A DNA stretch of 64,000 bases from NCBI GenBank assembly GCA_035495315.1, contig DATJGF010000036.1:53362-117361 (forward strand). The letters are read 5' to 3'. A program made the translations under genes and the position numbers. Numbering within the stretch: the stretch's first letter is position 1; the number at the start of each line of letters is the position of its first letter. The notes beneath the pieces are model-generated. The model made no database searches, had not been told where the DNA came from, and saw only the letters and a list, made by a program, of their open reading frames with translations. Below are positions 41,671-50,917 of the stretch, piece after piece. Source of the stretch: DATJGF01 sp035495315 (GTDB lineage: Bacteria > Verrucomicrobiota > Verrucomicrobiia > Limisphaerales > UBA8199).

Positions 41671-43895
41671 GACGAAGCTTTTTTCAGGGCGACCCAAAAG
41701 GTGCTACCTTTGCCGAGTGTTGAATCGACGCCCGCCTGTCCGCCCATCCGCTCCGCGGCCTTGCGCACAATGGCTAGGCCCATGCCGGTGCCTTGGGCAC
41801 TGGCATTGGAGGCTCGCTGGAACAGATCGAAGATGCTCTCCTTTTGTTCAGCGGGCACGCCGATGCCGTTATCGCGAATACAGAGTCGGACCCAACCATT
41901 ACTTTCATGTGTTGAGCCGTTCACACTCGCCGGGAAAATTTCGATCTGAGGACGCACTCCAGGCGGGACGTACTTGAGAGCATTGGATACCAGGTTAGCC
42001 AGGACATGGGTCAAAGCCGAATCGTTGGCGGAAACCTTGGGCCATTGACCGGAGACCTTGACTCGAGCTCCCTTTTCGGCGATCTCCAGCTCAAAACCCT
42101 GGAGGACCGCGTGAATATTCAGAGCGGGGTCGAGCGGAGCGCAATGGAGTTCGGCATGGGCCAATCGTCCGTACTCGAGCAAGTCACGGATCATTGCCTC
42201 GTTCTTCAGGGCGGCTTCGGCTATCCGGTGCAGAAAGAATTTGGCTTTATCATTCAGCCCGTTGGCGTGCGATTCGATTAGCAAATGCGCATAACCTTGC
42301 ATAGCGCGGTTGGGTGCGCGCAGGTCGTGGGCAATACTGTAGAGCAGAGTTTCGAGCGACTGTAGCGTTGCGTTGAGCGATGAGGTGCGTTCCTGGACCT
42401 TGCGATCGAGTTCTTGATTTGCGGTTGCCAGTTGTTCTTTTGCGTGACGCACCGCTTGGTCAGCGTGGCTGCGTTCCAACCAATCAGCCGCCTGGCGCGC
42501 GAGGATATCCAAAAACCGGAGTTCATTCTCACTCGGACGATGGAAGCGACCAAAGTGGGTAGAAATCATGCCAAGCACCTTCCCCGTACGGTCCACCAAG
42601 GGTGTTGATTGCACGGCGCGAACGTTCTCATTTAACAGCATCTGGAGCGACGGAGTGCCCTGAAACACACGACTCTTGGTGATGTCTTCGATCAATATCC
42701 GTTCTCTCGAACGCATCGCTGCCCCGCAGGACGCCGCCTGTTCGCACACGTGCTCAAAGAATTCCAAAAAGGCGGGTCCGAAGCCTCGATGAGCCGCTAT
42801 TCGCAGCCCTCCCGTCACCGGGTCCAGCATTTGTACATTTCCCTTGTCTGCCGCAGTGATAGCAATTGCCGCGTCCAGCACCTCACCTAGTAATGATCGG
42901 AAATCAACACCCGGTCTAACCGCCAGGGCTGCCAAGTTCTGCAACCGTGTCATTGCTGAGAGATCCGCCGCCAATCGGTCCTTAAGGGCGGTTAATTCGC
43001 GCTGGCTGGCCTTAAGATCTTCGGCCGATTGCCAGCTCGCTGTCGAATCCTTGAACACTTTCGAAAAACCAATCAGTCTGGCGCCTTCGTCCCTGAGTGC
43101 CGTCGTGACTCCTTCGGCCCAAAAACGAGTTCCGTCTTTGCGGCGCATCCAGCGATTGTTACTTGCGCTGCCAGTGCGCGCGGCGTTGTCGAATTCCTTT
43201 TGCGGGATTCCGGCGGCAAAATCCTCCGGAGTGAAAATGATCGGGGTGACTTCACGACCGACGAATTCAGTCTCAGAAAAACCGAGGATCCGTTGCACGC
43301 CTTCATTCCAGACAATTGGCCGGCCGGCGGTATCGGTGCTGAAGATGGCATAATCCTTCACCTGCTCGATCATGATACGGTACTGCTCCTTGCCACGCCT
43401 CAACTCCTCAGCCATTTGCCAGCGTTGAATCGCCAGCGCAAGTTGGATGGCTATCCCTTCGGTGAGGCGCCTTTCTCGAGCCGTAAACTCGTGCGGCGCG
43501 CCAAAATACACCATGAACTTCCCGATAACGAAGCCGCCCACCTGAAGCGGAATGAACCCTAGCGCCCGAATGCGTTCTGCCTTGACGCTCTCAGCTATAT
43601 GGGCTTCCAGCCCCTCCAGCTCCGTGTCTGGAATCCAAATCGGCTCGGCGTGCTCTGCTCCAACTCGCCAGGGAGAGTGGCCCTCAACACCGCTTCGATA
43701 CTTTTCAGAAAGCTCGCGCGACGCTACAAAACGCATCACACCAGCTTCATCAAACAGGAGGATCGCAACCTTGTCGCACTTGAGAGCCGACCGGATAAAA
43801 TCCATCGCGGACTCATAAACCGCCTTCAACGACCCCGCACGGTTAACAGCCTCGAGCAGTTCGTAAAGTTCCTGCTCCACCACGCAACATAACAC
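41667..43895 (-). CDS. Soluble sensor histidine kinase (GAF-PAS-GAF)
   Basis: The 742-residue kinase starts at a GTG. It has a GAF domain (about residues 10-165: DKVAILLFDEAGVMRFVASR, LGFIPLQVGGFVIGKFMVYF), a PAS domain (about 175-290: YAIFSTDTAGRPIVWNEGVQ), a second GAF domain (about 320-475: TAADKGNVQMLDPVTGGLRI) and a HisKA/ATPase core. The phospho-acceptor is H523 (YSIAHDLRAPNRAMQG), with the N-box LANLVSNALKYVPPG, RDNGIGVP and GTGMGLAIV. No membrane segment is seen, so it is cytoplasmic. The divergent gene at 44082 may belong to the same network. Confidence 0.92.
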   Translation of the reverse strand: MLCCVVEQELYELLEAVNRAGSLKAVYESAMDFIRSALKCDKVAILLFDEAGVMRFVASRELSEKYRSGVEGHSPWRVGAEHAEPIWIPDTELEGLEAHIAESVKAERIRALGFIPLQVGGFVIGKFMVYFGAPHEFTARERRLTEGIAIQLALAIQRWQMAEELRRGKEQYRIMIEQVKDYAIFSTDTAGRPIVWNEGVQRILGFSETEFVGREVTPIIFTPEDFAAGIPQKEFDNAARTGSASNNRWMRRKDGTRFWAEGVTTALRDEGARLIGFSKVFKDSTASWQSAEDLKASQRELTALKDRLAADLSAMTRLQNLAALAVRPGVDFRSLLGEVLDAAIAITAADKGNVQMLDPVTGGLRIAAHRGFGPAFLEFFEHVCEQAASCGAAMRSRERILIEDITKSRVFQGTPSLQMLLNENVRAVQSTPLVDRTGKVLGMISTHFGRFHRPSENELRFLDILARQAADWLERSHADQAVRHAKEQLATANQELDRKVQERTSSLNATLQSLETLLYSIAHDLRAPNRAMQGYAHLLIESHANGLNDKAKFFLHRIAEAALKNEAMIRDLLEYGRLAHAELHCAPLDPALNIHAVLQGFELEIAEKGARVKVSGQWPKVSANDSALTHVLANLVSNALKYVPPGVRPQIEIFPASVNGSTHESNGWVRLCIRDNGIGVPAEQKESIFDLFQRASNASAQGTGMGLAIVRKAAERMGGQAGVDSTLGKGSTFWVALKKASS

Positions 43896-44081
43896 AGGCC
43901 GGCGCGACAGCTACGTTTTAAGTGACAATTGGTTTGAAGGTTCTCTCCAGGCGTTGATCTGGCCCCCGGGCCGCGCACGGCAAAGAAGCCCGCAAGGAAA
44001 AGAAATATAGTGTGTCTAATACTGTTCATCATTGGCACTCAATAAGCTGCAAACGGTTCAAGGACATCGAAAGGATTCGTC

Positions 44082-44975
44082 ATGAGTGTTCCATATCGGG
44101 TGCTGCTGATTGAAGACAGCCCCCAGGATGCATTCCTTAATCTTCGCGCCTTGGAGCGTGGGGGGATGGAGGTGCAGGCAGAGCGGGTTGAGACTATGGC
44201 CCAGTTGAAGGCAGCGCTAGAGAGAGGCAGCTGGGACTTAGTATTATGTGATTACCAAATGCCTGGATTCAATGGGCTGGGGGCGTTGTCACTTTACAAG
44301 GGTTCCGGATTGGATGTGCCTTTCATTGTGGTTTCAGGGCAGATAGGCGAAGAACAGGCGGTCAAACTCATCAAGGCCGGCGCCCACGATTACATAATGA
44401 AGGATAACCTCGCCCAATTGGCTCCCGCAGTGAAACGAGAGCTTTTGGCGGCCGAGGAGCGCTGGATTCGCCAACGCGCGCAGGCCACCGAATCATTCTT
44501 AGCATCGCTGGTTCGGCATTGCGATGATGCAATTATCGGCGAGATGCTGAATGGCCAGATAGTGAGCTGGAATGCCGGGGCGCAGCGTCTCTACGGTTAC
44601 ACGGCTTCGGAAATCATGGGCCAATCGGCCTCCATTCTGGAGTCGCCATATCGGCCTACCGAGCAGGCTGGTATTCTGGAGAGGCTCAAACGTGAGGAAC
44701 AAGTACCCCGTTTTGAGACAGTACATTTGCGCAAAAATGGGACAGCCGTAGAAGTCTCAATCACAGTTTCTCCTATTAAAGAACCAAGGGGCCGAATTAT
44801 TGGCGTATCAACCCTTGCCCGGGACATCAGTCAGCGCAAAAGGGAAGAAGGCGATCGATTGACGCTGATACAGGATCTGGCTTCAGCGCTGGCGCGGACA
44901 GCTGCGCAGGATGAAGAAGCGCCGGCGTCATCCGAGAGTCGAAACCTGGAAGCGAAGCCTGTGGGTTCGGAATAG
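44082..44975 (+). CDS. Receiver-PAS signalling protein
   Basis: The 297-residue product has an N-terminal receiver domain (VLLIEDSPQD, the phospho-acceptor in LVLCDYQMPG, VSGQIGEEQAVKLIKAGAHD, YIMKDNLAQL) and then one PAS domain (DAIIGEMLNGQIVSWNAGAQ, ASEIMGQSASILES, GVSTLARDISQRK). It ends without a kinase or output domain after a disordered tail. It diverges from the kinase at 43895 with 186 nt between, so a shared regulatory region is likely. A GAAAGGA ribosome site lies 7 nt upstream of the start. Confidence 0.88.
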   Translation: MSVPYRVLLIEDSPQDAFLNLRALERGGMEVQAERVETMAQLKAALERGSWDLVLCDYQMPGFNGLGALSLYKGSGLDVPFIVVSGQIGEEQAVKLIKAGAHDYIMKDNLAQLAPAVKRELLAAEERWIRQRAQATESFLASLVRHCDDAIIGEMLNGQIVSWNAGAQRLYGYTASEIMGQSASILESPYRPTEQAGILERLKREEQVPRFETVHLRKNGTAVEVSITVSPIKEPRGRIIGVSTLARDISQRKREEGDRLTLIQDLASALARTAAQDEEAPASSESRNLEAKPVGSE

Positions 44976-45281
44976 AGCCTCTATTGAATCTTAACCGGCC
45001 GACCGACGCGGTCGCGTCGTGGGGACCGTTCTCGCGCTGGCGTCAGGCTGCCTAAATCCCCACTCGGAAGGCGGAGCTCCGCGAGGCCCCAAATCTGGCT
45101 AACAATGTTTGGACCTCACGGAGGTCGGCCTTCCGAAGAATGTCCGAAGGATGCGCCCGATAATAGATTAAGGCGGCGTTTGTAATTGTCGGATCAGGGG
45201 AAGGCGCCAATACTGTTGGTCCTGATAGTGAGCGACCCTGTTAAGAACGCGGCGCCCCAGAATTCCCGTCCGCCAGAAATC
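44976..45281. other. Intergenic region with a family A repeat
   Basis: No gene is supported in this stretch. It contains the third family A repeat at 45064-45136. The membrane protein frame is open from 45186, but its first 32 codons have no feature, and the ATG at 45282 is preferred as its start. Confidence 0.5.
45064..45136. repeat. REP-like inverted repeat, family A copy 3
   Basis: CGGAAGGCGGAGCTCCGCGA on the left and GGACCTCACGGAGGTCGGCC then TTCCG on the right form an imperfect hairpin. The sequence is close to the copies at 10318-10410 and 14278-14366. Confidence 0.8.
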
Positions 45282-45977
45282 ATGAGTGTTGATCGGGTGA
45301 TAGCGATTCTATGGGAAACTGCGGTTGAATCGTTTATTCGAGCCATTCTGGTGGTGCTGTTTGGCAGCATTGCGATCGAGATGGCCTCTGGTATTTGGGG
45401 GGAGATGGTGCCCTCTCCACCGCCCGGGTTCGCAACAAAATCCGAACCGGAAGCAACTCCGCAGCCCGCGCGACACACCTGGACAACCCAGTTTGGCCAG
45501 CACCGGTTCGTGATTGTGTTCACTCTGATGTTTGTGCTGACGGCGTGGGTTCGACTGTTTGGCCAACGACAGAGCGCCCAGTGGTCGGAGGCCGAACGGC
45601 ACGTCTCAAAGATTACTCACCATCTGTCGGAGAACTGGTTTCGCTTAATCGTCTGGAATGCGTTCGGGGCGTTAATTTCGGCGATTGTCCTCATCTGGAT
45701 TCAACGGTTTACGATTCCCAATTTGCTGTTTCGTTGGATGATGGAATCGGCAATCAGCGGCCTGCAAAGCCTCGCGCAGGCACTTTTTGGGCACGGCAAA
45801 AGCGAGCTCGTAGCTGCGTGGTTCAATTGGTATGGCGACAACCAGCTGCGATTTACTTTCTGGTTTTTCTATGTGTCGGCCATTTGCGACGATCTTGGAA
45901 TACCCAATTTCAAAACACTCGGCATATGGGTGCTGCGCCGGATTCGGCGGAGAATCAGTAAGCAACAAGTGGCGTAA
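45282..45977 (+). CDS. Membrane protein of unknown function
   Basis: This is 231 residues from the ATG at 45282. About four hydrophobic segments are visible (FIRAILVVLFGSIAIEMASG, FVIVFTLMFVLTAWVRLFG, AFGALISAIVLIWI and FTFWFFYVSAICDDLGI). A proline-rich loop follows the first. No family is recognised. It ends just before a strong palindromic terminator at 46008-46032. Confidence 0.6.
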   Translation: MSVDRVIAILWETAVESFIRAILVVLFGSIAIEMASGIWGEMVPSPPPGFATKSEPEATPQPARHTWTTQFGQHRFVIVFTLMFVLTAWVRLFGQRQSAQWSEAERHVSKITHHLSENWFRLIVWNAFGALISAIVLIWIQRFTIPNLLFRWMMESAISGLQSLAQALFGHGKSELVAAWFNWYGDNQLRFTFWFFYVSAICDDLGIPNFKTLGIWVLRRIRRRISKQQVA

Positions 45978-46007
45978 CAGGTTGGAAGCTTCCTCCGCTG
46001 AAATGAA

Positions 46008-46032
46008 AAGGGACGCGCTGAGCGCGTCCCTT
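46008..46032 (-). terminator. Rho-independent-type terminator for the gene at 46059-46502
   Basis: AAGGGACGCGCT (46008-46019) and AGCGCGTCCCTT (46021-46032) form a perfect 12-bp stem with one central base, so the tip opens into a small loop. On the minus strand the stem is followed by TTTT. It sits between convergent genes and could also halt plus-strand transcripts. Confidence 0.7.
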
Positions 46033-46058
46033 GAAAAAATAAGCTGCGCTGAGACCCA

Positions 46059-46502
46059 CTACTTGGTTTCCGAACCGCGTTTGGCTTCCCAATCCCGGGA
46101 CTGGTTCTCGCCATTCCGTTCAACTTCAACTTTGCCTTTGATGGTATCGCCACTGATTTTACCGTGGTACTTCGACGTAATTTCGTTACCGTTAACCTCA
46201 CGAACGACTTTGAATGAGATCTCGTCTCCCTTGATCTGGCCATCTTTGATATCGGTTTCGCGGGTTTCACCGCCCCGTGCTGGAGCGGCGATTTTGCCGG
46301 TCACTTTGTCGCCTTCGACCTTCAATTTGAGGGTCATTTTGCGGTCGGGCCCGCCATTACGGCCAGGTACGGTCCAGGTCCAAGTGCCGGAGGCGTCAGA
46401 TTTTTTATCTTGAGCTTGAACTTGTGAGAGGAACCCCAGCGCGAGGATTGTGCCGAGGCCGAGCTTTAGGGCGAATGCTAACTTGTTGTGGATATGTTGC
46501 AT
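46059..46502 (-). CDS. Small secreted protein of unknown function
   Basis: About 147 residues from the ATG at 46502 (46508 is also possible; the frame runs on to 46610 without a credible start). A signal peptide (LKLGLGTILALGFLSQVQA) is followed by a beta-strand-rich domain: SGTWTWTVPGRNGGPDRKMT, KLKVEGDKVTGKIAAP, ISFKVVREVNGNEITSKYHG and ISGDTIKGKVEVE. It resembles small lipocalin-like or DUF-type periplasmic proteins common in this phylum. A terminator follows at 46008-46032. Confidence 0.7.
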   Translation of the reverse strand: MQHIHNKLAFALKLGLGTILALGFLSQVQAQDKKSDASGTWTWTVPGRNGGPDRKMTLKLKVEGDKVTGKIAAPARGGETRETDIKDGQIKGDEISFKVVREVNGNEITSKYHGKISGDTIKGKVEVERNGENQSRDWEAKRGSETK

Positions 46503-46675
46503 ATGCATTGTTCGTTGTTGTGTATACCCGGGTCGCAACCAAATTGCACGCCCGGAGCGACTTAGAAAATAATTAGACGGTACACCACTCTGAAAGGTTA
46601 CGCGTATCATTTAACCTCGCGTCCGAAAGCCTTTTCTCAAGAAGGTGTCCTTACCTTGGTGGAACATCGACGCGA

Positions 46676-47353
46676 TCAGAGCGTTCCGTGGACGAGGGTA
46701 AGCAGATGCCGACTCTGGAGCAGGAAGCCCCACCACCAAACCAGCAACAGGCCGCCCCGGATAAAAAAGAGGACCGAACCAAGGCTGATGATCAGGCGCA
46801 CCAGGAAAAGGCCTGACCAGAGTTGGGTCGAGACCGGTCCTGGTGAGCGATAATTCTTCACGGCCAGGACGTACAGACCGAAGAGTACGGTCAAGACAAC
46901 TGCGACGCTTTGGCGTCGAGCCAATCTCAAGGCCCAGGCGAAAGGTGCAAAAACCAGGAACAGTTGCGTAAAGGCCAAACTGAACAGGGTCACGGCGGCC
47001 CATTGCTCAAAAGTTAACGGGAAATCGTCAGGATTTCTGGCGCGGAGCACCGGATCGAGCCAAAGCCGCAACACGCTGGCCAGCGTCAGGCCACTGGCGG
47101 TAGCCCACAAAAATGGGATGTGAGCTATTCGAACGGTAACTACGGGTTGGCCGGTGTATTGTGTATGCCAGGCAAACACGAATGCCCAAAGCACGATGCT
47201 CCCAAGGAACAGGAGCGCCGCCAAGTACCAGACGGGGTAAGCCAGCCTTGGGGCCAGGCAAAGTCGAGGATAGCACGCGACGCAGGTAAAAAACGCCGCG
47301 ATGGCGGCGGATCTGAGCACTTCCGGTTTTCCGAGCGAACGCATCCGGCTCAT
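46676..47353 (-). CDS. Multi-pass membrane protein of unknown function
   Basis: The 225-residue product has about six hydrophobic helices (for example YLAALLFLGSIVLWAFVFAW, VTLFSLAFTQLFLVFAPFAW, SVAVVLTVLFGLYVLAV and FLVRLIISLGSVLFFI) and a short basic start. No family is recognised. No gene follows closely on the same strand. Confidence 0.6.
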   Translation of the reverse strand: MSRMRSLGKPEVLRSAAIAAFFTCVACYPRLCLAPRLAYPVWYLAALLFLGSIVLWAFVFAWHTQYTGQPVVTVRIAHIPFLWATASGLTLASVLRLWLDPVLRARNPDDFPLTFEQWAAVTLFSLAFTQLFLVFAPFAWALRLARRQSVAVVLTVLFGLYVLAVKNYRSPGPVSTQLWSGLFLVRLIISLGSVLFFIRGGLLLVWWWGFLLQSRHLLTLVHGTL

Positions 47354-47504
47354 ATCGTGGCATCGGTGCGGTTACGGCGGCAAGTAAGAGCATCCTTGGG
47401 TGAGATTAGACAAGTCCGGCGGCGAAGTTACTCCCAGAAGTCACTGCGAAAATGAAGTTGGCTGCCGGAGTCAGAATTGCTTTGACCTGGACCGCAAGAA
47501 CTGT

Positions 47505-47876
47505 CTACCAGGCGAGGTTTTCCTGGTTGACAAAAACATTCAGGAAGTTGCTTTCCACACGTTCCCTTAGCGCTTCCGCCAGGTTCTGCCACCCGGGCGA
47601 AGCGTATAAGAGTTCACGTGCGCCCATAAACTGTTGTTCAGAGTATCTCCGCTCAGGTTCCTCCTCGGCCCTTATTGGCCCCGGCGTGCCAACTCCATTG
47701 ATGGCGAGGTGGCATAACAATGCCCGCAGACTCGCTTCATAAAGCAGTTTCAACTCATTTCGATCGAATACCGCACCAAGGCCAAGCTTTGCAGAACTCT
47801 CTGCAAAACGATGATCGAAACAATTGCAGGGTAGGGCGGCCAATTCGTCCAGGAATTTTTGCCCGTCGGTTTTCAT
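47505..47876 (-). CDS. Hypothetical soluble protein
   Basis: This is 123 residues from the ATG at 47876; a longer frame to 47957 starts with unconvincing sequence. The product is mixed helical (ELKLLYEASLRALLCHLAIN, NLAEALRERVESNFLNVFVN) with a central acidic EEEPERR stretch and no recognised motif. It is single-copy in the window and has no obvious operon partner. Confidence 0.45.
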   Translation of the reverse strand: MKTDGQKFLDELAALPCNCFDHRFAESSAKLGLGAVFDRNELKLLYEASLRALLCHLAINGVGTPGPIRAEEEPERRYSEQQFMGARELLYASPGWQNLAEALRERVESNFLNVFVNQENLAW

Positions 47877-48083
47877 TGAGTCGCTGTGGTCTTTACAACC
47901 CAGGAATTGCCCTCTTTTTGGGTTCAGCCGGCTCGCTCCGCGCCCGCAACGCGACACACAGAGACGCCAAGCTTTTCATAACTAACAGATAATTAAAAAG
48001 CACCTCCATTAGTCGCGCTGCCCGTTTTTTGGTGAAGGCTCGGCTTCTTTTGCGGGCGTGGCGGCTGAAGAGTATAAGGGTTC

Positions 48084-49049
48084 TTACTCTACGATCGCGG
48101 CGATCGTTGTCAGCGAATGGCCTTCGAGTCGATTGTTGACGTAGAGGAAAGTTCTCCGTTTTGGTCCAGCGGCTTTGCCCTCGGCAATCAAGGTTTTGGC
48201 GGCGGCGCGCGCCGGTGGATTCTCTTCTTTCAGTTCGTTATATGGTTCGAACATTTTTACCGCTTGTTCGTAGGTACGCCCAGGCGTTAACAGGAATCGG
48301 GCGGCAACTAAGTCAGGATTGGTCCGGCTCCCTTCCAGTGTCATCTGTTCGCTGACTGGCGGCATGGCTTCCCATGAGTTGAACACATGGGTTACGTGAT
48401 GGCGCGCCAGGCAGTCGAAGTAAGCCGGCTTGAGCCAATTCCGGTTGCGCATTTCGACGGCGTAAGGCCAGCCGGAGGGGAGCTGCCCAAGAAATTTATC
48501 GAGGTCAGCGACAAAATCCCGGCCGTGTGCATAATCGGTTTCCCAGAAGCGAGAGAACTCGAACATCAGCAGGCCCACATTCGGCCGGATGGATTCGCAA
48601 GGCTGGAGGAAAGCCGTCGCAAACAGGTCAGCATTGAGGAAATTCTCGTTCGGCTTGCCGGCGAGCTCTCCGAAGCGGTCGAGGTTCGGATATTTCTTGA
48701 TGGTGATTGCGTCAGTTACTTTGAATGCGAACAAAAAATCATCCGGCACCTGGTTAGCCATGCCTTCGAGGTATTGCCGGCTCGGAAAGTTATAATAGGC
48801 GGCGTCAACGCAAACGGTCTTAAAGACCTCCGCATACTCGGTGATGCACTCCTTGTTAAAGCGGCTTTCGGCAAATTTCCCGCGCCACTCATAACGCGAG
48901 CGATCGTACAGCGTGCCGGACCAACCGGGGTATTTCCAGGAAGAGGTACCGACGAAGACACCCTGGACCGATAGATTAAGGAGCCGCTGCTGCATTTCTT
49001 CGCGGCGAAAGGGGCCGGGGGCAGGATTTTGAATCAACTGCTGCTGCAT
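48084..49049 (-). CDS. DUF72 (YecE-like) protein
   Basis: The 321-residue product has the DUF72 TIM-barrel pattern: VFVGTSSWKYPGWSGTLYD, VDAAYYNFPSRQYLEGMANQ, FLFAFKVTDAITIKKYPN, and YAVEMRNRNWLKPAYFDCLA. The biochemical role of the family is not established. The ATG is only 2 nt from the stop of the upstream lipoprotein gene, so they are probably co-transcribed. Confidence 0.88.
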   Translation of the reverse strand: MQQQLIQNPAPGPFRREEMQQRLLNLSVQGVFVGTSSWKYPGWSGTLYDRSRYEWRGKFAESRFNKECITEYAEVFKTVCVDAAYYNFPSRQYLEGMANQVPDDFLFAFKVTDAITIKKYPNLDRFGELAGKPNENFLNADLFATAFLQPCESIRPNVGLLMFEFSRFWETDYAHGRDFVADLDKFLGQLPSGWPYAVEMRNRNWLKPAYFDCLARHHVTHVFNSWEAMPPVSEQMTLEGSRTNPDLVAARFLLTPGRTYEQAVKMFEPYNELKEENPPARAAAKTLIAEGKAAGPKRRTFLYVNNRLEGHSLTTIAAIVE

Positions 49050-49051
49050 CG

Positions 49052-49468
49052 CTAATGGCGGATCTCGACTACGTCGCGGGGCTCCAACAGGATATCATCG
49101 CCCTGCAACAACTTGGCAGGATCGTAGGAGGTTTGCTGACCGTCGCGAATCAGGATGATGGACCCAGGATCGGTCGCGCCATAGTAATCCGCGGCCACGA
49201 TGGCTTTGGCGAGGGTCAGATCCGCTCTCCAGGGAATGATGTTGTTCCTGACCTCGCCAATAAAAGTGACGCTGGGGCCTTGGGCTTGAGCCTGCTGCAT
49301 GCGCTGCATGGCCTGCTGTTGTCCGGCGATGAAAGCCGCCCGGGCCTGGGCCTGCGCCTTCGATTTGCTGACGCAGCCGGCGAGCAGAGGCAGCAGGCAG
49401 AGGGGAAGCACGACAAAATCCGAAATCCGAAATCCGAAATCCGAAATAAATCGGTTGAATATAAGCAT
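49052..49468 (-). CDS. SLBB-like lipoprotein with a heptanucleotide repeat in its leader
   Basis: The 138-residue frame from the ATG at 49468 encodes a hydrophobic leader with the lipobox LLAGC (VVLPLCLLPLLAGC). A Gln/Ala-rich helix and an SLBB-like domain follow: VTFIGEVRNNIIPWRADLTL, AKAIVAADYYGATDPGSIIL, LEPRDVVEIRH. SLBB proteins bind or line polysaccharide export channels. The codons before the lipobox are made of four 7-bp repeats (49416-49447), so a change in repeat number would shift the frame; a later GTG start (near VVLPLC) would avoid this. Confidence 0.65.
   Translation of the reverse strand: MLIFNRFISDFGFRISDFVVLPLCLLPLLAGCVSKSKAQAQARAAFIAGQQQAMQRMQQAQAQGPSVTFIGEVRNNIIPWRADLTLAKAIVAADYYGATDPGSIILIRDGQQTSYDPAKLLQGDDILLEPRDVVEIRH
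49416..49447. repeat. Heptanucleotide tandem repeat (AAATCCG x 4)
   Basis: Four exact AAATCCG units plus AAAT lie in the first 20 codons of the lipoprotein gene. Slipped-strand change of the unit count would alter the reading frame. Confidence 0.9.
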
Positions 49469-49494
49469 CGAAGGAATTGGACGTCTGCTCTGGG

Positions 49495-50709
49495 CTACTT
49501 CTCGCCCGGCCGTTTCAAAATTTTCCCAAACTCGCCCTCTACTGGCTCGATTTCGATACGACTCGTTGACTTGGGATTCGCAATCTCCGGTGCAGACGCA
49601 GGTTTCTTTTCCGGTTTAGCCGTCTTGGGATTCAGGGGGAAAGCAGAGGCTGGTGACAGCGGTGCGGGAGCAGGCGTTTCAGCCGGTTCGTTGTCGATGG
49701 GTTCAGGGCTTTGTCCTGGAATGTACCAGTTCGTGCGGTTTTCCAACCAGTTGCGATATCGTTGAAAACTCCACATGCCGTGGTCGGCACCGGTTTCCAA
49801 CGGCGCGGCGATTTTGAAGAAATCACGATTACGCACGAAGTTTTTCACCGCATGAGTCGCCATAAGGATCTCGCATTCGGGAACACGAATATTGAGGTCC
49901 TGACGAAAGCGGAGGCGTTGGGCGATGACGGCGACCAGGCAGTCAGCCAGTTGAGCGGCAACGCTGCTTTGAATTTCGGCCGGAAAAGCCGAGATGACGC
50001 GCTGAAGCGCTTCGGCGCAGGTGGAAGAATGGACGGTTGCCAAAACCAGATGTCCAGTCTCTGATGCGCTGAGCGTAAGGCGCATGGTTTCGGGGTCGCG
50101 CATTTCGCCAACCATTAAAACATCGGGATCCTCGCGCAACGCGTCGAGCAACGCTTGCTCAAAACTCGGAGTGTCGCGGCCCACTTCACGTTGCCGAATA
50201 TACGCGCGGCGCGGCCGGAAGGTGTATTCGATAGGACTCTCGATAGTGACGATGTGCCGTGTTTCGGTGAGGTTAATTTCCTGGACCAAGGCGGCCAATG
50301 TTGAAGATTTGCCACTGCCGGTGGCGCCGCTAACCAGAATCAGGCCGTGAGTATTATTGACGAGTTTTTTGATGTCGGGATGGAGATTGAGTTTTTCAAT
50401 CGTGGCCTGAAACGACGACAACAAACGAATCGCAAACCCAACTCCGCGCGAGCTTTGGAGGATGTTGATGCGACAGCGGATTCCTTGAATGGTCTTGGAA
50501 AGGTCCCAGGAACGGCGCTCAAGAAAATGGGGCCAGTTATCTTCACCCATGATACCTCGCGCCCAGTCCAGGACGAGTTTGGCCGGCAGCGGTTCGCCGG
50601 TGGTCCTTAAGGTGCCCCGAACTCGCACCGCGGCAGGCAGCCCCGACTCGAGGTGTAAATCACTGGCCCCGTTATTCGCCGCTAGACTGACTAATGATTC
50701 CAAGTCCAT
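49495..50709 (-). CDS. PilT-like secretion/twitching ATPase
   Basis: The 404-residue protein follows the PilT layout: ASDLHLESGLPAAVRVRGTL, RCRINILQSSRGVGFAIRLL, Walker A GATGSGKSS (about residue 128), Asp-box VTIESPIEYTFRPRRAYIRQ, Walker B LREDPDVLMVGEMRDPETM and His-box SETGHLVLATVHSSTCAEAL. After about residue 340 it has a proline/alanine-rich tail not usual in PilT. It would power pilus retraction; pseudopilin genes elsewhere in the window fit a type IV pilus or type II-like system. Confidence 0.9.
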   Translation of the reverse strand: MDLESLVSLAANNGASDLHLESGLPAAVRVRGTLRTTGEPLPAKLVLDWARGIMGEDNWPHFLERRSWDLSKTIQGIRCRINILQSSRGVGFAIRLLSSFQATIEKLNLHPDIKKLVNNTHGLILVSGATGSGKSSTLAALVQEINLTETRHIVTIESPIEYTFRPRRAYIRQREVGRDTPSFEQALLDALREDPDVLMVGEMRDPETMRLTLSASETGHLVLATVHSSTCAEALQRVISAFPAEIQSSVAAQLADCLVAVIAQRLRFRQDLNIRVPECEILMATHAVKNFVRNRDFFKIAAPLETGADHGMWSFQRYRNWLENRTNWYIPGQSPEPIDNEPAETPAPAPLSPASAFPLNPKTAKPEKKPASAPEIANPKSTSRIEIEPVEGEFGKILKRPGEK

Positions 50710-50760
50710 CGTCCAATTCTATCTTTCAACCGCCGCTGTGGCAAAAAGTTCCTCAAAAAT

Positions 50761-50904
50761 GTCGGAGACGACGTCAGGAGACTCTGATTGTAAACGTGAT
50801 GCGTAGTGGGTGAAGCTATTTGACGCCTTCCGGGCTTGGAGGCTCTTCACGTTTTACGGCTCACGTTTTACTCAAACAAAGACTCCTTACGTCGTTTCCT
50901 ACAG
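50761..50904. repeat. REP doublet, family B copy 1
   Basis: GGAGACGACGTCAGGAGACT (from 50764) and GACTCCTTACGTCGTTTCCT (50881-50900) are inverted relatives of the consensus TGTAGGAGACGACGTAAGGA. The loop contains TTCACGTTTTACG. Two further doublets lie at 61273-61428 and 61935-62065. Confidence 0.75.
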
Positions 50905-50917
50905 CCCCAAGATTTTT

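Noticed and set aside
49055..49765. Plus-strand reading opposite the lipoprotein and PilT genes
   Set aside because: It spans two real minus-strand genes and shows only the repetitive translation of the heptamer tract.
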